Shown: positions 8,239 through 17,733, counted from the stretch's first letter. The stretch is 64,000 nt of DNA from Limimaricola variabilis (GCF_014195545.1 NZ_JACIBX010000012.1:1-64000), one strand, 5' to 3'. The notes: a model not told the origin generated them from the letters alone. Numbers and translations are program-made.

Positions 8239-8853
8239 TCAGGCCAGGGTGAAACGCGGGTCGTCGGCGATCAGCGCCGCGACCCGATCCCGCTCGGCCG
8301 CGAAATCATGCGGGACATCGGCGGCACCACGCCCGCCCGAGAGCGATTTCGAGGCGAAGAAGTCGAAGCCATACAGCCGCGCCTGCGCCAGCTCTGAGCG
8401 CGCAAGTAGGTCGATGGCGAGCATGCCGGTGGTCGGCCGCGCGCCCAAGGCAGCCCTGAGCGCGTCGGCACGCGCGGCGGGCAGCATCGCAAAGCCCGAC
8501 GCACGCGCCACGCGCCAAGGCATGCGCTTGCGCTTGGGGGTCATCCACAGCAGCAATTCGGGGTCGCGCGCGGCGATCACCTCGTCCGGGACCGGGATCG
8601 ACATGGCGAGCCAGTCGGTGCGGCGACCATGCGAGGCGGGCTCGGGCATCGGCGCGGCGTTGAGCCGGATCACGATGTCGGCTGCGTCGATCTCGGCGCC
8701 TTGCACCTTCTCTGCCAGCGAACGTGCATTCCCGACCAGCGCCACGCGCCGTCCCGCGAGCCGCTCCAGCAGACCGGTCTCTGGCAGTCCCAGCCGTGAC
8801 AGCCGAGCCTCGTCGCCCCGCCGCTTGGCGATCTCGAACACCAGCCGGTTCAT
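8239..8853 (-). CDS. GT29-like (sialyltransferase-motif) glycosyltransferase
   Basis: A 204-residue protein. Residues about 37-68 read VALVGNARSL...ADIVIRLNAAP, which resembles the L sialylmotif of family GT29 (VGNSG..., D.V.R.N). Later, PTTGMLAIDLL followed by LYGFDFF resembles the S sialylmotif (P.TG....L...., .YGF). It is short for a full enzyme but close to other bacterial GT29-like proteins. It is the last gene of the moaA-waaA-pyruvyl transferase run; its ATG overlaps the preceding TGA by 4 nt. I infer a role in adding an acidic sugar to a surface glycan; the sugar is unknown. Confidence 0.7.
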   Translation of the reverse strand: MNRLVFEIAKRRGDEARLSRLGLPETGLLERLAGRRVALVGNARSLAEKVQGAEIDAADIVIRLNAAPMPEPASHGRRTDWLAMSIPVPDEVIAARDPELLLWMTPKRKRMPWRVARASGFAMLPAARADALRAALGARPTTGMLAIDLLARSELAQARLYGFDFFASKSLSGGRGAADVPHDFAAERDRVAALIADDPRFTLA

Positions 8854-9833
8854 GCCGCCCCCCGCGCCAGCGCCGCGATATCGGCATAGAGGGCCTCGGC
8901 ATCGCGCGCGGCTCTGTCGCGAAACGCGCGGATCCGCTCGAGCTCGCCCGCATTGAAGGGCCGATCGTTCGTGTCGAGATGGTCGGGTGGGACCAGCCGC
9001 TCCGTCCCCAGTCCCGCATCCGACAGCAACCGCTCGATCTTGGAGGCGTTGGAGCCGAGCGCAAGAAAGGGCGTCTCGGTCAGCATCGAGAGGCAGACCG
9101 CGTGGAAGCGACCGGTGAGATGCAGACGCGATCGGGCGATGCGGTCGAGATAGGCAAACTCGTTCGCGGGCATCTCGAGGCGCGGCAATCCGAACCCGCC
9201 ATACCATGCGGCCGCCAATGCTGCGCGCACCGCGCCGTTGCGCCAGATCGGCGCGGCGAGCGTCTTGGTCGGGACGAGAACAGCGTCGGGACAATCCTTC
9301 GCCACCCGTCCCAGCGCCCTGCGGGGCCCCGGTTTCACGCTGTCGCCGATCATCACGCCGTGGCGCTCGGCCGCGGTGACTTCGGCGGGGGCCGAGAGCG
9401 ACAGATCGGGCAACCAGCGCACGTCGCGGCGGGTGACTTGGGCCATCGCCTCGGCGCTGACGCTGTCGCGCGCGGCGACGAGGTCGAAGCGGGCCAGCGG
9501 GCGGGACCAGTCCTCGGGATTGTCCTGCCACAACGCATTGACCAGAACGAGCGGCGTCGTACCGCGCGCCTCGTGCATCGCCACGTCGAGCAGCCGGGCA
9601 CCGAGAGGCCGACCGTGATGCAGCGTCCCCTCACCGTTGACGACGATGACGTCCGCCTCGCGCATGGCCGTCAGGAACGCCTCGTCCCGGGCCCAATCGT
9701 GTCGGGCCGGGCTGCGGGCCGTGACCGTCAGGCCGTGCCGCTGCAGCCCTTCGATCAGCAGCCGCATCACCCGCGAACAGCCATGGTGATAACGGGTCGA
9801 GGTGTCGTTGAGGATCACGGCGTTCAGGGTCAC
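8850..9833 (-). CDS. Polysaccharide pyruvyl transferase family protein
   Basis: A 327-residue protein of the CsaB/WcaK-like family, which adds pyruvate ketals to surface sugars or acts as a related glycan-modifying enzyme. It opens with VILNDTSTRYHHGCSRV, has VIVVNGEGTLHHG near 75, FDLVAARD near 125, and the late TGRFHAVCLSMLTETPFLALGSNASK block, a hallmark of the family (GxRxH...). The start is a GTG that overlaps the waaA stop (GTGA), with GGAGG nine bases upstream; no ATG lies near. The stop overlaps the next ATG. The position after waaA points to an LPS or capsule role. Confidence 0.85.
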   Translation of the reverse strand: MTLNAVILNDTSTRYHHGCSRVMRLLIEGLQRHGLTVTARSPARHDWARDEAFLTAMREADVIVVNGEGTLHHGRPLGARLLDVAMHEARGTTPLVLVNALWQDNPEDWSRPLARFDLVAARDSVSAEAMAQVTRRDVRWLPDLSLSAPAEVTAAERHGVMIGDSVKPGPRRALGRVAKDCPDAVLVPTKTLAAPIWRNGAVRAALAAAWYGGFGLPRLEMPANEFAYLDRIARSRLHLTGRFHAVCLSMLTETPFLALGSNASKIERLLSDAGLGTERLVPPDHLDTNDRPFNAGELERIRAFRDRAARDAEALYADIAALARGAA

Positions 9834-11101
9834 CTCGTGCCTCCGTTCGGGGTCGTGGCGTCCATCAGCCCGATCAAGGCGGCGAGGGTTCGTGGTCGGG
9901 CCTGACCGCGATCGGCCATGACCCGGCCCGCGGCGGTCCGCATCTCGTCGAGCGCCGGGCTGCCGAGCAGCGTCGCGACCGCGTCGCCCAGCGCCTCGCC
10001 ATCCGCGACCATGCGCGCCGCCCCCGCCGCGTCGAGCGCGGCATGGGCCTCGGCGGCGTTGGCGACATGCGGGCCGTGCAGCAGGGCTGCGCCCAGCACT
10101 GCCGGCTCCCAAGGGTTGTGGCCGCCTTGCGGACCGAAGGAGCCGCCGAGAAACACCAAAGGGGCAATCCGGAAGATCGCACCTGTCTCGCCCAGCCGGT
10201 CAACCAGCCAGACCTCGGCCTCGCCGGGTCTATCGCCTCGCGCGACCTCCAACCCGGTCGCCGCAAGGGCGCGCGCCACCGCGTCGGCCCGGTCGGGATG
10301 CCGCGGCGCGAGGATCAGCCGCAGGCCGCCATGGCGCTTCCGGGCCGCGAGATGCGCGGCGATGACCGGGCCCTCATCCTCGCCATGGGTCGAAACGGCG
10401 GCCCAGCGGGGGGCAGGCCCGAGATCGCTTCGAAGCGCGGTGAGCCGGTCGGGATCGGCGGGCAGGGGGGCTGCGGCGGCCTTGAGGTCGCCGGGGGCAA
10501 GGACGCGTGCGGCGGGCAGCCCCAACGCCACGATCTCGTCGCGCACGGCCGGCGTCTGCGCGGTCACGAGGTCGAACACCTGCAACAAGGCCGCCGTGCT
10601 CTTTGGCGCACGACTGCGCGAGCGCGACGGGCGCGCGTTGAGCAAAGCGAGCGGAATCCGGCGGCGCTCGGTCTCAGCGAGCAGGCGGGGCCAGAGGTCG
10701 CCTTCAACGAAGCAGGCGAGGTCCGGGGTCCAGTGGTCGAGGAAACGCCGCGTCGACCGCGCCGTGTCGAGCGGCTGGTACTGGTGCAGCACGCCGTCGA
10801 TCCGCCGCGCCCGCACGCCCCCCGTGGTCGTCGTCGTGGTCATCAAGACCGTGTAGCCCCGGGCCTGCAGATCATGCGCCAGATCGGCCACGGAGGCGAC
10901 CTCCCCCACGGAGGCCGCGTTGATCCAGACCAGCCGTCCTTCGGGACGGGGCAGGGTAGCTTTGCCAAGGCGTTCGGCCAACCGGGCCGGGGCAGACGAC
11001 TGACCGCGATGCACGCGACGCGCCAGCGCAATCTCGGCGAGACGGGGAAGGGCGCGGGATCCCCCGAGCCACAGCCTGAGCGGCCAAGGCGCAGCGGTCA
11101 T
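9830..11101 (-). CDS. waaA: 3-deoxy-D-manno-octulosonic acid (Kdo) transferase
   Basis: A 423-residue GT30 enzyme that transfers Kdo from CMP-Kdo onto lipid A precursor at the cytoplasmic face of the inner membrane. Visible features are [13 protein letters not shown] (the family 'H/N-AxSVGE' acceptor-side motif) near 60, [21 protein letters not shown] (the 'E..LWP' segment), [27 protein letters not shown], and [16 protein letters not shown] near 335. Length is normal. It starts inside the moaA stop (ATGA) and ends inside the next start (GTGA), so it is translationally coupled to a molybdopterin gene, an odd pairing. Confidence 0.95.
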   Translation of the reverse strand: MTAAPWPLRLWLGGSRALPRLAEIALARRVHRGQSSAPARLAERLGKATLPRPEGRLVWINAASVGEVASVADLAHDLQARGYTVLMTTTTTTGGVRARRIDGVLHQYQPLDTARSTRRFLDHWTPDLACFVEGDLWPRLLAETERRRIPLALLNARPSRSRSRAPKSTAALLQVFDLVTAQTPAVRDEIVALGLPAARVLAPGDLKAAAAPLPADPDRLTALRSDLGPAPRWAAVSTHGEDEGPVIAAHLAARKRHGGLRLILAPRHPDRADAVARALAATGLEVARGDRPGEAEVWLVDRLGETGAIFRIAPLVFLGGSFGPQGGHNPWEPAVLGAALLHGPHVANAAEAHAALDAAGAARMVADGEALGDAVATLLGSPALDEMRTAAGRVMADRGQARPRTLAALIGLMDATTPNGGTR

Positions 11102-12126
11102 CCGCCGGTATGGCTCATGTGGCGGCTGACCCGGCCCTCGACGGTCTGGCGCGAATAGTCGAAATCATGGCCCTTGGGCTTGAGCGCGATCGCATCGCGG
11201 ATCGCCGCTTCGAGGGCGGGATCGCCTTCGCTGGCCCGGAGCGGACCGCGCAGGTCGGAATGTCCCTCCTGCCCGAGGCAGGTATAGATCTCGCCGGTGC
11301 AGGTGATCCTGACCCGGTTGCAGCTTTCGCAGAAATTGTGGCTCATCGGTGTGATGAAGCCCACCCTCTGGCGCGTCTCGCCCAGCCGCACGTAGCGCGC
11401 CGGACCACCGGTCCGATCGGGCAGGTCGTGCAACGTGTAGCGGGTGCCGAGCGTGTCGCGCAGTTCGCGCAGGTTCCAGTACTGACCGATCCGATCCTCG
11501 TTGCCGATATCGCCCATCGGCATGACCTCGATGAAGGTCAGGTCCATGCCGCGCGCGGCGCAGAACTCGGTGAGGGTGAAGAGCTCGTCCTCGTTGAAGC
11601 CCTTGAGCGCGACGGTGTTGATCTTGACCTTGATCCCGGCAGCAAGCGCCGCGTCGATGCCCTCGAGCACCTGCGGCAGCCGGCCCCAGCGGGTGACACG
11701 GGCGAACTTGGCCTCGTCGAGCGTATCGAGCGAGACGTTCACCCGCCGCACCCCGGCGGCAAAAAGCTCCTCGGCATACTTGCCCAGCTGGCTGCCATTG
11801 GTGGTCAGCGTCAGCTCCTTGAGCGCCCCGCTGTCGAGATGGCGCGTCATGGAGCGGAAGAACTGCATGATGTTGCGGCGCACCAGCGGTTCCCCGCCGG
11901 TGATGCGCAGCTTCTCCACACCGAGGCGCACGAAGGCCGAGCAGAGCCGGTCGAGCTCTTCCAGCGTCAGCAGATCGGCCTTGGGCAGGAACTGCATCTT
12001 CTCGGACATGCAGTAGACACAACGGAAATCGCAGCGATCCGTCACCGAGACGCGCAGGTATCGGATGGCCCGCGCGAAGGGGTCGATCAGGGGCGCCGTC
12101 AGGGCGTGGTCGGAGACTGCTGTCAT
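11098..12126 (-). CDS. moaA: GTP 3',8-cyclase (molybdenum cofactor synthesis)
   Basis: A 342-residue radical SAM enzyme that converts GTP to 3',8-cyclo-7,8-dihydro-GTP, the first step of molybdopterin synthesis. The SAM cluster motif CDFRCVYC has cysteines at about 32, 36 and 39; [11 protein letters not shown] follows near 75; the second cluster uses [11 protein letters not shown] and a further Cys near the C terminus. Family length. It is the first gene of the minus-strand run; it ends in a 4-nt overlap with waaA. The promoter must lie in the short gap shared with the divergent lipoprotein gene. Confidence 0.97.
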   Translation of the reverse strand: MTAVSDHALTAPLIDPFARAIRYLRVSVTDRCDFRCVYCMSEKMQFLPKADLLTLEELDRLCSAFVRLGVEKLRITGGEPLVRRNIMQFFRSMTRHLDSGALKELTLTTNGSQLGKYAEELFAAGVRRVNVSLDTLDEAKFARVTRWGRLPQVLEGIDAALAAGIKVKINTVALKGFNEDELFTLTEFCAARGMDLTFIEVMPMGDIGNEDRIGQYWNLRELRDTLGTRYTLHDLPDRTGGPARYVRLGETRQRVGFITPMSHNFCESCNRVRITCTGEIYTCLGQEGHSDLRGPLRASEGDPALEAAIRDAIALKPKGHDFDYSRQTVEGRVSRHMSHTGG

Positions 12127-12210
12127 GTCGGGAAACTAGGCGGGGGCCGGTATGAAAGCAAGCGGGCGAGCCGCACTTGCCGGTGAGGGGCGGGCCGCTA
12201 TCCTTGGCGC

Positions 12211-12708
12211 ATGACACGCCTCATCATCCCCTCCGCCCTCACCGCGCTTGGCCTGCTCTCGGCCTGCGCCGAGCTGCAACAGGCTGCCGCCCCGGCCGAG
12301 GCGCCTTCGGTGACCGCGCCGGCCCCGGCCGCCCAGCCAGCACCCACCGCCGCGCCGGCGCCACCTCCGCCGCCCGCTGGCGGGGCCAGCGCCGAGGCGC
12401 TCGACACCACCACGGCCGAGCAGCGCGCCGCGGCGACTGCTACCCCCGAACCCGCGGCCGAAAGGCGGCTCGGCACCACCATCGCCTCGCTCGGCGCGCC
12501 AACCGATCCGGGACTGTGGATCGAGACCCCGCTGGTGAGCAGCGTGACCCAGGGCCGCGTCGAGGCGGCGAACGGGAAATCGGTGAAGCTCGAGCTGCGC
12601 CCCTCGGGCGGGGCCGCCGGATCGGGCAGCGAAATCAGCCTGCCGGCGATGCGGCTGCTCGAAGTGCCGCTGACCTCGCTGCCGGAACTGACGGTCTACA
12701 GCGGCTGA
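12211..12708 (+). CDS. Putative lipoprotein with Pro/Ala-rich linker
   Basis: A 165-residue protein. A lipobox LLSAC ends at about residue 19, so it should be lipidated and sent to a membrane. Residues about 25-85 are an Ala/Pro linker of the kind that spans periplasm or peptidoglycan. The C-terminal 75 residues form a small globular part (TPLVSSVTQGRVE... and ISLPAMRLLEVPLTSLPELTVY). Similar Rhodobacterales proteins are sometimes labelled D-galactarate dehydratase, which the sequence does not support. Function unknown. Confidence 0.75.
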   Translation: MTRLIIPSALTALGLLSACAELQQAAAPAEAPSVTAPAPAAQPAPTAAPAPPPPPAGGASAEALDTTTAEQRAAATATPEPAAERRLGTTIASLGAPTDPGLWIETPLVSSVTQGRVEAANGKSVKLELRPSGGAAGSGSEISLPAMRLLEVPLTSLPELTVYSG

Positions 12709-12745
12709 ACACTGGCGACGTGCGATGCCGCATTAGTGAGAATGG

Positions 12746-12768
12746 AAAAGGGGGCCGTTGCGGCCCCC
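12746..12768 (-). terminator. Intrinsic terminator after glmS
   Basis: GGGGGCCG (12750-12757) pairs with CGGCCCCC (12761-12768) around TTG. Read on the minus strand the stem is followed by TTTT (12749-12746), eight bases after the glmS stop. It can also slow transcripts from the convergent lipoprotein gene. Confidence 0.85.
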
Positions 12769-12776
12769 TCTGCATG

Positions 12777-14597
12777 TCACTCGACGGTGACGGATTTGGC
12801 GAGGTTGCGTGGCTGGTCCACGTCGGTGCCCTTGGCCACGGCGGTGTGGTAGGCCAGAAGCTGCGCCGGCAGCGCGTAGAGGATCGGTGCCCAGAGCGGA
12901 TCGATCTCGGGCAGGGTGATGACCTCCCAGGCACCCTCGGCCGCGACCTGCGCACCCTTGGCGTCGGTGATCAGCAGCACCTTGCCGCCGCGCGCCATGA
13001 CCTCCTGCATGTTCGACACGGTCTTGTCGAACAGCTCGTCATGCGGCGCCATGACGATCACCGGCACATGCTCGTCGACGAGCGCGATCGGGCCGTGCTT
13101 CAGCTCGCCAGACGCATAAGCTTCGGCGTGGATGTAGCTGATTTCCTTAAGTTTCAGCGCGCCTTCCAGCGCGAGCGGGAACATCCGGCCACGCCCGAGG
13201 AACAGGATGTCGCGTGCCTCGGAGAGCCCCCGCGCGACACGCTGGCACTCCGCTTCGATGCTCAGCCCCTGCTCGATCAGGGCCGGCAGTTCACGCAGGC
13301 CGCGGACATGCGCCGCCAGTTCGGCCGCATCGAGCGTGCCCCGCTGCCGCGCTGCCTCGAGTGCCAGCATGCCCAGAACCAGAAGCTGGCAGGTGAAGGC
13401 CTTGGTCGATGCGACGCCGATCTCGGCGCCCGCGAGGATCGGCAGCGCGATGTCGCTGTCGCGCGCGATCGAGCTTTCGGTGACGTTGACCACCGACAGG
13501 ATGCTGTCGGCCTGTCCCCTGGCGTAGCGCAGCGCCGCCAGCGTGTCGGCGGTCTCGCCCGACTGGCTGACGAACAGCGCGGCAGAGCGCGCCGGGATCG
13601 GCGGCTCGCGGTAACGGAACTCCGAGGCGACGTCGATTTCCACGGGAAGCTTTGCTACCTGCTCGAACCAGTATTTCGCGACGTTGCAGGCGTAGAAGGC
13701 GGTGCCACAGGCGACCAGCGTCAGCCGGTCGATCGCGGTGAAGTCGATTCCCGGCTCGGGCAGGGTGATGCCGCCCTCCGGGGTCAGGTAGTGCCGCAGC
13801 GCCTCGGCCAGCACGCGGGGCTGCTCGGCGATCTCCTTGGACATGAAGTGCTTGTGACCGGCCTTGTCGACCTGCGCGGCCGCCTGCGCGATCCGCTTTT
13901 CCGGACGCGTGACCTGGCGGCCCTGCGCGTCGAAGATCACTGCGCCCGCGCGCGTCACCTCGGCCCGGTCGCCTTCCTCGAGATAGGTGATCCGGTCGGT
14001 GAGGTTGCCGAGCGCGATCGCGTCCGAGCCCACGAACATCTCGCCTTCGCCATGGCCCACCGCCAGCGGGCTGCCCTTGCGCGCGGCGATCAGCAGGTCG
14101 GGCTCGTCCTCGAAGAGGAAGCACAGCGCGTAGGCCCCGGTCAGCCGGGCGATGGTCGCCTCTGTCGCGGCGCGGGGCGTCATCTGCCGGTCGAGGAAGA
14201 GCTGGCACAGCAGCGCCACCGTTTCGGTGTCGGTGTCGGTGCGGGTCTCGATCCCTTCGACCGCCAGTTCGGCGCGCAGTTCGCGGAAGTTCTCGATGAT
14301 GCCGTTATGGACCACCGCCACGCGCGGCCCGGCATGCGGATGGGCGTTGGCCTCGGTCGGCGCGCCATGGGTGGCCCAGCGGGTGTGGCCGATCCCGGCA
14401 AACCCACGCAGGGGCTCGCGGACCAGCTTGTCTGACAGATTCACCAGCTTGCCCACGGCGCGGCGGCGGTCGAGTTGGCCCTCATGCACAGTGGCGATGC
14501 CGGCGCTGTCATAGCCACGATATTCGAGCCGACCCAGCGCCTCGACCAGGATGGGCGCAACCTCGTGGCTGCCCAGAACGCCTACGATTCCGCACAT
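12777..14597 (-). CDS. glmS: Glutamine-fructose-6-phosphate aminotransferase (isomerizing)
   Basis: A 606-residue enzyme that makes glucosamine-6-phosphate from fructose-6-phosphate and glutamine, the committed step to UDP-GlcNAc. It starts MCGIVGVLGS, so Cys2 is the N-terminal nucleophile after Met removal; RWATHGAPTEANAHPH and the NGIIENF motif belong to the glutaminase domain. Two SIS sugar-isomerase domains follow (ACGTAFYAC, SQSGETADTLAALR, STKAFTCQ, LKHGPIALVDE), and it ends in the usual LAKSVTVE. The ATG follows the glmU stop by one base. I see no glmS ribozyme, as expected outside Firmicutes. Confidence 0.98.
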   Translation of the reverse strand: MCGIVGVLGSHEVAPILVEALGRLEYRGYDSAGIATVHEGQLDRRRAVGKLVNLSDKLVREPLRGFAGIGHTRWATHGAPTEANAHPHAGPRVAVVHNGIIENFRELRAELAVEGIETRTDTDTETVALLCQLFLDRQMTPRAATEATIARLTGAYALCFLFEDEPDLLIAARKGSPLAVGHGEGEMFVGSDAIALGNLTDRITYLEEGDRAEVTRAGAVIFDAQGRQVTRPEKRIAQAAAQVDKAGHKHFMSKEIAEQPRVLAEALRHYLTPEGGITLPEPGIDFTAIDRLTLVACGTAFYACNVAKYWFEQVAKLPVEIDVASEFRYREPPIPARSAALFVSQSGETADTLAALRYARGQADSILSVVNVTESSIARDSDIALPILAGAEIGVASTKAFTCQLLVLGMLALEAARQRGTLDAAELAAHVRGLRELPALIEQGLSIEAECQRVARGLSEARDILFLGRGRMFPLALEGALKLKEISYIHAEAYASGELKHGPIALVDEHVPVIVMAPHDELFDKTVSNMQEVMARGGKVLLITDAKGAQVAAEGAWEVITLPEIDPLWAPILYALPAQLLAYHTAVAKGTDVDQPRNLAKSVTVE

Positions 14598-14598
14598 T

Positions 14599-15951
14599 TC
14601 ATTCGCCTTTCGACTTGGCGGCCTTGGCGGCGCGCAGTTTTTCGAAGAACCGGGTGGCGAAACCCGGCTTGTTGGTCTGCTTGGCACGCCCCACGGCCAT
14701 GTCGCCCGCCGGCACGTTATGGGTCACCACCGTGCCGGTGGCGGTCATCGCGCCGTCGCCCAGCGTCACCGGCGCCACCAGCATGGTGTTCGAGCCGATG
14801 AAGGCGTCGCGTCCGATGGTGGTGCGGTGCTTGAACACGCCGTCGTAATTGCAGGTAATGGTGCCGGCGCCGATATTGGTGCCGGCACCGATATCCGCGT
14901 CGCCGAGATAGGTCAGGTGATTGACCTTGGCGCCGGTGCCGACCTGCGCGTTCTTGATCTCGACGAAGTTGCCGACATGGACGTCCTCGGCCAGCTCGGC
15001 GCCGGGACGCAGCCGGGCAAAGGGGCCGACGGTGGCACCGCGCGAGACGTGGCATCCCTCGAGATGCGAGAACGCGCGGATCTTGGCGCCGCTCTCGATC
15101 GTGACATTCGGGCCAAACACGACATTGGGCTCGATCACCGTATCGCGGCCGACCACCGTGTCGCGGGCGAAGGTGACGGTTTCGGGGGCGAGAAGGGTGA
15201 CACCGTCCTCCATGGCCTCAAGGCGGCGACGCGACTGAAACGCCGCCTCGGCGGCGGCCAGCTCGGCACGGGTGTTGATGCCCAGCGTTTCGGCCTCGTC
15301 GCAACGTACGACTTCGGCGGTGAGCCCGGCTTCGCGCGCCAGCCCGACGATGTCGGTCAGGTAGTACTCGCCCGAGGCGTTGTCGTTGGTCACCCGGTCG
15401 AGCAGGGAGAACAGCGTCTCGCGATCCGCGGCGATCACGCCGGAATTGCACAGGGTGATGGCGCGGGTGGCGTCATCGGCGTCCTTGAACTCGACGATCC
15501 GCTCGAGCCTGTCGCCTTGCGTGACGAGCCGGCCATAGCGGCCCGGATCGGCCGCCTCGAAGCCAAGCACCACCACATCGGCGCGGCCCCGCGCGGCGAG
15601 CATCGCCTCGAGCGTTTCGGGCCGGATGAAGGGCGTGTCGCCATAGAGCACGATCGCGTCGCCGGAGAAGCCGTCCAGCGCGGCGCGGGCCTGCATCACG
15701 GCGTGGCCGGTGCCATCCTGGGTTTCCTGGCGGACCGTCACGATGCCCTCGTCGAAGTCGGTCGCGGCGCGCTCGACCGCTTCGGCGCCATGCCCCGCCA
15801 CCACGATCAACCGCGACGGCTCGAGCGCCATGCCCGCCGCCATCGCATGATGGAGAAGCGGCGACTGGCCGATCTCGTGCAGGACCTTCGGCAGGTCCGA
15901 GTTCATCCGCGTGCCCCGGCCCGCGGCCAGGACGATCAATGCCGTGCCCAT
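14599..15951 (-). CDS. glmU: Bifunctional GlcNAc-1-phosphate uridyltransferase / glucosamine-1-phosphate acetyltransferase
   Basis: A 450-residue protein catalysing the last two steps of UDP-GlcNAc synthesis. The N-terminal pyrophosphorylase has LAAGRGTRMNSDLPKVLH near 10-27, then VLYGDTPF and GEYYLTDIV. The C-terminal left-handed beta-helix has hexapeptide turns such as TVGPFARLRPGAEL and VGNFVEIKNAQVG, with the acetyl-CoA site around NYDGVFKHRT. A GTG lies directly before the ATG; AGGGG is placed better for the ATG at 15951. It is the first gene of the glmU-glmS pair, which supplies peptidoglycan and LPS precursors. Confidence 0.98.
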   Translation of the reverse strand: MGTALIVLAAGRGTRMNSDLPKVLHEIGQSPLLHHAMAAGMALEPSRLIVVAGHGAEAVERAATDFDEGIVTVRQETQDGTGHAVMQARAALDGFSGDAIVLYGDTPFIRPETLEAMLAARGRADVVVLGFEAADPGRYGRLVTQGDRLERIVEFKDADDATRAITLCNSGVIAADRETLFSLLDRVTNDNASGEYYLTDIVGLAREAGLTAEVVRCDEAETLGINTRAELAAAEAAFQSRRRLEAMEDGVTLLAPETVTFARDTVVGRDTVIEPNVVFGPNVTIESGAKIRAFSHLEGCHVSRGATVGPFARLRPGAELAEDVHVGNFVEIKNAQVGTGAKVNHLTYLGDADIGAGTNIGAGTITCNYDGVFKHRTTIGRDAFIGSNTMLVAPVTLGDGAMTATGTVVTHNVPAGDMAVGRAKQTNKPGFATRFFEKLRAAKAAKSKGE

Positions 15952-16065
15952 CACTGCCCCTCTTGTTGCTTGCGCCGTGTTCTACTAGCCGCAACTCTAG
16001 GCACAAGCCCGGGGCCGTTCCCGGCCGATCAATTCAGCCTACGCATCGTTACAGGAGAGCCGTTC

Positions 16066-16725
16066 ATGCGCGCCGTGATCTTCGACCTCGACGGGACGCT
16101 GGCCGAGACCAGCGGCGACCTGATCGCTGCCGCGAACCGCTGCTTTTCGGATTTGGGGCTCGGCCCGCTGCTCGATCCCCGCGAGGACGCCGCCACCGCG
16201 ATGCATGGCGCGCGTGCCATGCTGCGGCTCGGCCTCAGCCGGGTGGGCGAGGTCGAAGAGGCCGAGGTCGACCGGCAGTATCCGCGACTGCTCGCCTATT
16301 ACGAGGAGGAGATCGACCGCCATTCGACGCTGTTTCCCGGCGCGGTGGAGGCGATCGCGGAGCTCAAGCGGCTCGGCCACCCGGTCGCGATCTGCACCAA
16401 CAAGCCCGAGGCGCTGGCCGAGAAGCTGATGATCCGGCTCGGGGTGCGCGACCATTTCGTCTGCCTCGTCGGTGCCGATACGCTGGCGATACGCAAGCCG
16501 GATCCCGAATGCCTGCGGGAGACGGTGCGGCGCGCGGGCGGGGACCCGGCACATTGCGTTCTGGTTGGCGATACCGAGACCGATCGGATCACCGCCCGTG
16601 CCGCCGGCGTGCCCTCGATCCTGGTGAAGTTCGGCCCCAATGGTCATCGCACCGCCGATTTGCATCCCGAGGCGCTGATCGGTCATTACGACGAGCTGGT
16701 AGCAGCGGTTCAGGCCTTGGACTGA
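16066..16725 (+). CDS. gph: Phosphoglycolate phosphatase (HAD family)
   Basis: A 219-residue HAD hydrolase. The nucleophile motif is VIFDLDGTLAE (Asp7 and Asp9), motif II is ICTNKP near 108-113, the Lys of RKPDPECL and the acidic pair of VLVGDTETDR complete the site. The helical cap after residue 15 is of the Gph/PGP type. It removes phosphate from 2-phosphoglycolate formed by oxygenation or DNA repair. AGGAG lies 8 bases before the ATG. It is divergent from glmU; assignment to Gph rather than another HAD phosphatase is by overall resemblance. Confidence 0.88.
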   Translation: MRAVIFDLDGTLAETSGDLIAAANRCFSDLGLGPLLDPREDAATAMHGARAMLRLGLSRVGEVEEAEVDRQYPRLLAYYEEEIDRHSTLFPGAVEAIAELKRLGHPVAICTNKPEALAEKLMIRLGVRDHFVCLVGADTLAIRKPDPECLRETVRRAGGDPAHCVLVGDTETDRITARAAGVPSILVKFGPNGHRTADLHPEALIGHYDELVAAVQALD

Positions 16726-16759
16726 GCCCTAGCCTCAAGTGGCCAGGAAATAGGGCACG

Positions 16760-17227
16760 TTACTGCGCGGCCCCGGTGTCGTAGAGCGGGATGGTCGAAA
16801 GCGACATCTTGGCCGAGCCCTGGGTGAGTTCGCTGCCATGGGCGAGATAGATCAGCACTTGGTTCGTCTCGTCGTAGATTCGCGTGATCCTGAGGGATTT
16901 CAGAATGATCGAGCGGCTCTCGCGGAACACGGATTCGCCATCGCGCGAGCGATCGATGTCGCCCAGCGTGATCGGTCCGGTCTGGCGGCAGTCGATCGAG
17001 GCGTTTGAAGGATCCTCGAACCAGTTTCCCTGGCTCAGCCGATCGATCACCGAGCGTTCGAAATAGGCTATGTGGCAGGTCACGCCCTCGACCTTGGGGT
17101 CGGGGATCGCCTCGACGATCACGTCGTTGCCGACCCAGTCGACCCCGACCTTGCCGACCACCTCGGCGGAGACGGAAAGGGGAAGAAGGGCGAGGGCGGC
17201 GGCCGCGAGGCGAGTGATGCGTGTCAT
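16760..17227 (-). CDS. CreA family periplasmic protein
   Basis: A 155-residue protein with a signal peptide (cleavage near 'SVSA', residue about 21). The body EVVGKVGVDWVGND...AIPDPKVEGVTCHIAY is characteristic of CreA, with two cysteines (VTCHI, IDCRQ) that could form a disulphide in the periplasm. CreA is found widely in proteobacteria, and its function is not established. It is convergent with gph and divergent from the DUF1622 gene. Confidence 0.88.
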   Translation of the reverse strand: MTRITRLAAAALALLPLSVSAEVVGKVGVDWVGNDVIVEAIPDPKVEGVTCHIAYFERSVIDRLSQGNWFEDPSNASIDCRQTGPITLGDIDRSRDGESVFRESRSIILKSLRITRIYDETNQVLIYLAHGSELTQGSAKMSLSTIPLYDTGAAQ

Positions 17228-17319
17228 GCGCGGCCAACGCCGGTGCGGAGCCCCGGTTCCCCCGCTTGACCGGTCGGCGCCCCGAGACAGTATCCGGGTG
17301 ACAGGCGAAAGGGGGCCGT

Positions 17320-17733
17320 ATGGGGTCGATCTGGGAATTCGGGGCCGAGGAGGGCGTTCTGCACGCGCATCTCGGCTGGTTGGTCGCCGGGCTCGAATGG
17401 GTCGCGGCGCTGATCGATCTCTTTGCCATCGCGCTCCTCTTGGTGGGGGCGGCGCGCTTCGTGGCCGGGGTGATCCGGGCCGAGACGCGGCGCGACGACG
17501 CGGCGCGGGTGCGCGGCACCAATCTGGAGCGGATCGAGCTGGGCCGCTACATCCTCGCAGGGCTGGAGCTGTTCATCGTCTCGGACATCATCCACACCGC
17601 GCTGAGCCTCGCTTTCGCGGATCTGGTGTTTCTGGGGCTGCTGGTGATCATCCGCTCGCTGATCTCGTTCTTCCTCGATCGCGAACTGGAACAGGTGAAG
17701 CACGAACTGCAGGGCGAGGGGGGATCGAACTGA
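17320..17733 (+). CDS. DUF1622 family membrane protein
   Basis: A 137-residue protein with two or three membrane helices (about 17-50, 82-105 and 106-120) separated by a charged loop containing RRDDAARVRGTNLERIELGRYILAGLE (quoted in part: 'NLERIELGRYILAGLE'). The end is a charged helix. This pattern matches DUF1622 proteins of unknown function. GGGGG lies 4-8 bases before the ATG. It precedes the nuo operon in the same direction, but a clear promoter between them suggests separate transcription. Confidence 0.8.
   Translation: MGSIWEFGAEEGVLHAHLGWLVAGLEWVAALIDLFAIALLLVGAARFVAGVIRAETRRDDAARVRGTNLERIELGRYILAGLELFIVSDIIHTALSLAFADLVFLGLLVIIRSLISFFLDRELEQVKHELQGEGGSN

Noticed and set aside
12777-14597. 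glmS ribozyme
   Set aside because: glmU ends one base before glmS, leaving no leader, and the ribozyme is known from Firmicutes.
16726-16756. GCCCTA/TAGGGC inverted repeat between gph and the CreA gene
   Set aside because: Six pairs over a long loop with no T run; too weak to list as a terminator.
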